NCBI GenBank assembly: GCA_022424925.1
Contig: JAKMGM010000157.1
Coordinates: 1-14,684, forward strand
DNA from: Candidatus Poseidoniaceae archaeon
Lineage (GTDB): Archaea > Thermoplasmatota > Poseidoniia > Poseidoniales > Poseidoniaceae
Reading direction: 5' to 3'
Length of the DNA: 14,684 nt
The notes beneath the pieces were generated by a model. It was not told the DNA's origin, searched no databases, and worked only from the letters and a program-made list of their open reading frames with translations. This document shows, in pieces, positions 13,124 to 14,684 of this stretch. Each line of letters opens with the position of its first letter. Position 1 is the first letter of the stretch. Made by a program: the position numbers and the translations under genes.

Positions 13124-14457
13124 CGGGCAAGAGTGACACACTCGTCAACGATTTCACCCGACACCCCGATATGGTTTGCTGGCTCAAACATGGCCTCCAA
13201 TTCATCCGCAGAAAAGGCTGCGGAAATTGCGGGTGTACGGCTACAAACATCGATGAGTTCGATGTTCTTATCCACCGCCTCAAAGGATGCAGCGCGTAAG
13301 ATTTCATGCGCTTCGTCCCGCGGAATACCGTGATCCACTAAATCAATCATGACCTTTTCAGCCATTACCAGACCTTTCTGGGCTTTGATGTTGGCCATGC
13401 ATCGGTCAGCATCGACCCACATGTTCTTCAAGACATCACGGGTTTTTGCAAGGACATCTTCGCATAGCGCCGAACCGTGTGACAAAGTGAACCGTTCGCT
13501 GCTGGAGTTCGCCAAATCCCGTTCATGCCACAAAAGGGCGTTTTCATACGTGGGGATAATCATTGCACGAACGATTCGTGCAAGACCACACGCATTCTCG
13601 GATTTGATTGGGTTTTTCTTGTGCGCCATGGTTGACGAACCGACTTGTTTTTCGATATCAAACCCTTCACCCGCTTCGCGTAATTCAGAGCGCTGAAGGT
13701 TGCGAACTTCCTGTAGAATTTTCTCGCATGTTGCAGCAACGCTTGCGAGCCATCCAACATACTCGATGTATCGGTCACGACCGACCACCTGTGTCGTCGC
13801 GAGCGGCACACCAAGGCCGAGATGGGTGAGGATAAGGCGTTGCAGTTCTCGAGCGTGCTCACCTTGGGCTGCGCCGGTACCAACTGCACCGAGGAACTTC
13901 CCGACAGATATGCGTGGTTCAGCTTCATCCAAGCGAATAAGTTGGCGACGAAGTTCGTCGAGCCATACAGCTGCTTTGAGGCCGAATGTGATTGGCACTG
14001 CCGCCTGACCATGTGTTCTGCCAAGCATGACCGTGTCGCGTTCACGCTCTGCAACATCGGCGCATACGCCAATAAGAAGACAGAGTTGTTCACGGAGCAA
14101 AACGATACTGTCTCGGAGCTGAAGAGCAACGGCAGTATCCACAATGTCGTTTGATGTAGCGCCCAAGTGAATACACCAACCTGCATCACCAGCGGCTTCA
14201 GCCATCGCTTTCGTGAGCGCCATGATATCATGCCGAGTTTCAGCTTCAATTTCCGAAACCCGTTCCTTGGTAACCGACTCAGGATTGGCTATAGCAGCAA
14301 CAGCATTGTAGTCATCCTCGGTAACACGCCCGAGTTGCATGTGTGCCCAAATCAGTGCACGTTCAACCTCAAGCTGGCGTTCGTGGCGCCCAATCTCAGA
14401 CCATATGCGTTTGAAATCTTGGCAGCCGTATCGATAATCAAGTGGACAGAAGGCCAT
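13108..14457 (-). CDS. purB: Adenylosuccinate lyase
   Basis: PurB cleaves fumarate from SAICAR in inosinate synthesis and from adenylosuccinate in AMP synthesis; it acts as a tetramer in the cytosol. The 449-residue product opens MAFCPLDYRYG, has ETRHDIMALTKAMAE (about 76-90) and GATSNDIVDTA (about 102-112) around the substrate site, LGRTHGQAAVP (about 147-157) with the catalytic-region His, and the fumarase/aspartase superfamily signature GSSTMAHKKNPIKSE (about 280-294). The second residue after M is often Pro in the signature (MPxKxNP) but Ala is common in PurB. The ATG at 14457 is preferred over TTG at 14469 since GGAGT lies five bases before it. It follows a membrane-protein gene by 66 bp and overlaps dph6 convergently by 16 bp. 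Confidence 0.97.
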   Translation of the reverse strand: MAFCPLDYRYGCQDFKRIWSEIGRHERQLEVERALIWAHMQLGRVTEDDYNAVAAIANPESVTKERVSEIEAETRHDIMALTKAMAEAAGDAGWCIHLGATSNDIVDTAVALQLRDSIVLLREQLCLLIGVCADVAERERDTVMLGRTHGQAAVPITFGLKAAVWLDELRRQLIRLDEAEPRISVGKFLGAVGTGAAQGEHARELQRLILTHLGLGVPLATTQVVGRDRYIEYVGWLASVAATCEKILQEVRNLQRSELREAGEGFDIEKQVGSSTMAHKKNPIKSENACGLARIVRAMIIPTYENALLWHERDLANSSSERFTLSHGSALCEDVLAKTRDVLKNMWVDADRCMANIKAQKGLVMAEKVMIDLVDHGIPRDEAHEILRAASFEAVDKNIELIDVCSRTPAISAAFSADELEAMFEPANHIGVSGEIVDECVTLARQAIA

Positions 14458-14523
14458 ACTTGACTCCAATCGACACGCTTCATCAACATTGCCTTTGATA
14501 TCGATGCGGCGAAGAAGCGAAAA

Positions 14524-14684
14524 TCACGCATTGGGAACGACCGGTGTCATAACCGTTCGAATCAAAATGATGGCAAGTGCTGTCGAGATGAGAAAAGCCA
14601 ATCCGACGTACAGCGAGATGTTGTACCACATCATCGCCACACCGAGCAATGAAAAATAAGCAACCACTTGACAGATAGCAGAAG
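14524..14684 (-). CDS. Membrane protein, C-terminal 52 residues (cut by window edge)
   Basis: The frame enters from the right edge and stops at the TGA 14524-14526. The 52 visible residues include two hydrophobic stretches suited to membrane helices, about CQVVAYFSLLGVAMMWY and LYVGLAFLISTALAIIL, split by a short NIS turn, then a short tail RTVMTPVVPNA. I cannot assign a family from this fragment. It lies upstream of purB on the same strand with 66 bp between them, and no promoter is apparent in the gap, so the two may be co-transcribed. Confidence 0.6.
   Translation of the reverse strand, partial: SAICQVVAYFSLLGVAMMWYNISLYVGLAFLISTALAIILIRTVMTPVVPNA

Noticed and set aside
13560..14249. Second minus-strand reading frame of 229 codons inside purB
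   Set aside because: It is an out-of-frame shadow of a clear adenylosuccinate lyase; the real frame keeps the superfamily signature.
1..14684. CRISPR arrays, tRNA or rRNA genes, insertion sequences
   Set aside because: No regularly spaced repeats, tRNA-like cloverleaf, rRNA stretch, transposase or terminal inverted repeats were seen on reading both strands.

Overview
The window is a compact archaeal chromosome segment. The gene set is unambiguously archaeal: EF-2, archaeal-type S7 and S12, L37Ae, the exosome subunits Rrp4/Rrp41/Rrp42, an SBDS protein, a proteasome alpha subunit, prefoldin beta, a Pcc1-like KEOPS subunit and a diphthamide-synthesis ligase. Moderate G+C, very short or overlapping gene junctions, GGTGA/GGAGG-type ribosome binding sites and acidic proteins suggest a mesophilic euryarchaeon, most likely a marine Poseidoniales (Marine Group II) or relative. 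That placement is inference; there is no rRNA gene in the window.

Layout from left to right. (1) 1-2560, minus strand: a 'str' type translation operon read as rpsL, rpsG, EF-2, with EF-2 cut by the left edge. It has a good TATA box in front of rpsL. (2) 2740-5497, plus strand: a UbiD-family decarboxylase (in archaea, usually the anhydromevalonate-phosphate decarboxylase of isoprenoid synthesis), a TPR-like protein of unknown function and a Nudix hydrolase. (3) 5494-12302, minus strand: the archaeal exosome/proteasome superoperon, read as psmA, SBDS, rrp4, rrp41, rrp42, rpl37ae, pcc1, pfdB, a DHH phosphoesterase and a second TPR-like protein. Most junctions overlap by 1-4 nt or touch. (4) 12458-13123, plus: a Dph6-type diphthine-ammonia ligase, divergent from psmA. 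(5) 13108-14684, minus: purB (adenylosuccinate lyase), preceded by the C-terminal end of a membrane protein cut by the right edge.

The superoperon links protein degradation (psmA), ribosome maturation (SBDS, L37Ae), RNA degradation (exosome), tRNA t6A modification (Pcc1) and chaperone function (prefoldin). EF-2, at the left edge, is the substrate of the pathway that Dph6 completes. The less ordinary points are two unrecognised TPR-like proteins each sitting beside a predicted (phospho)hydrolase; a DHH protein lacking its motif I histidine; an extended L37Ae with a TTG start; a perfect 16-bp palindrome that gives two convergent genes the same last four residues and stop; and several promoter or leader structures. 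I saw no mobile element, CRISPR array, tRNA or rRNA gene, and no gene-free stretch over about 180 bp.
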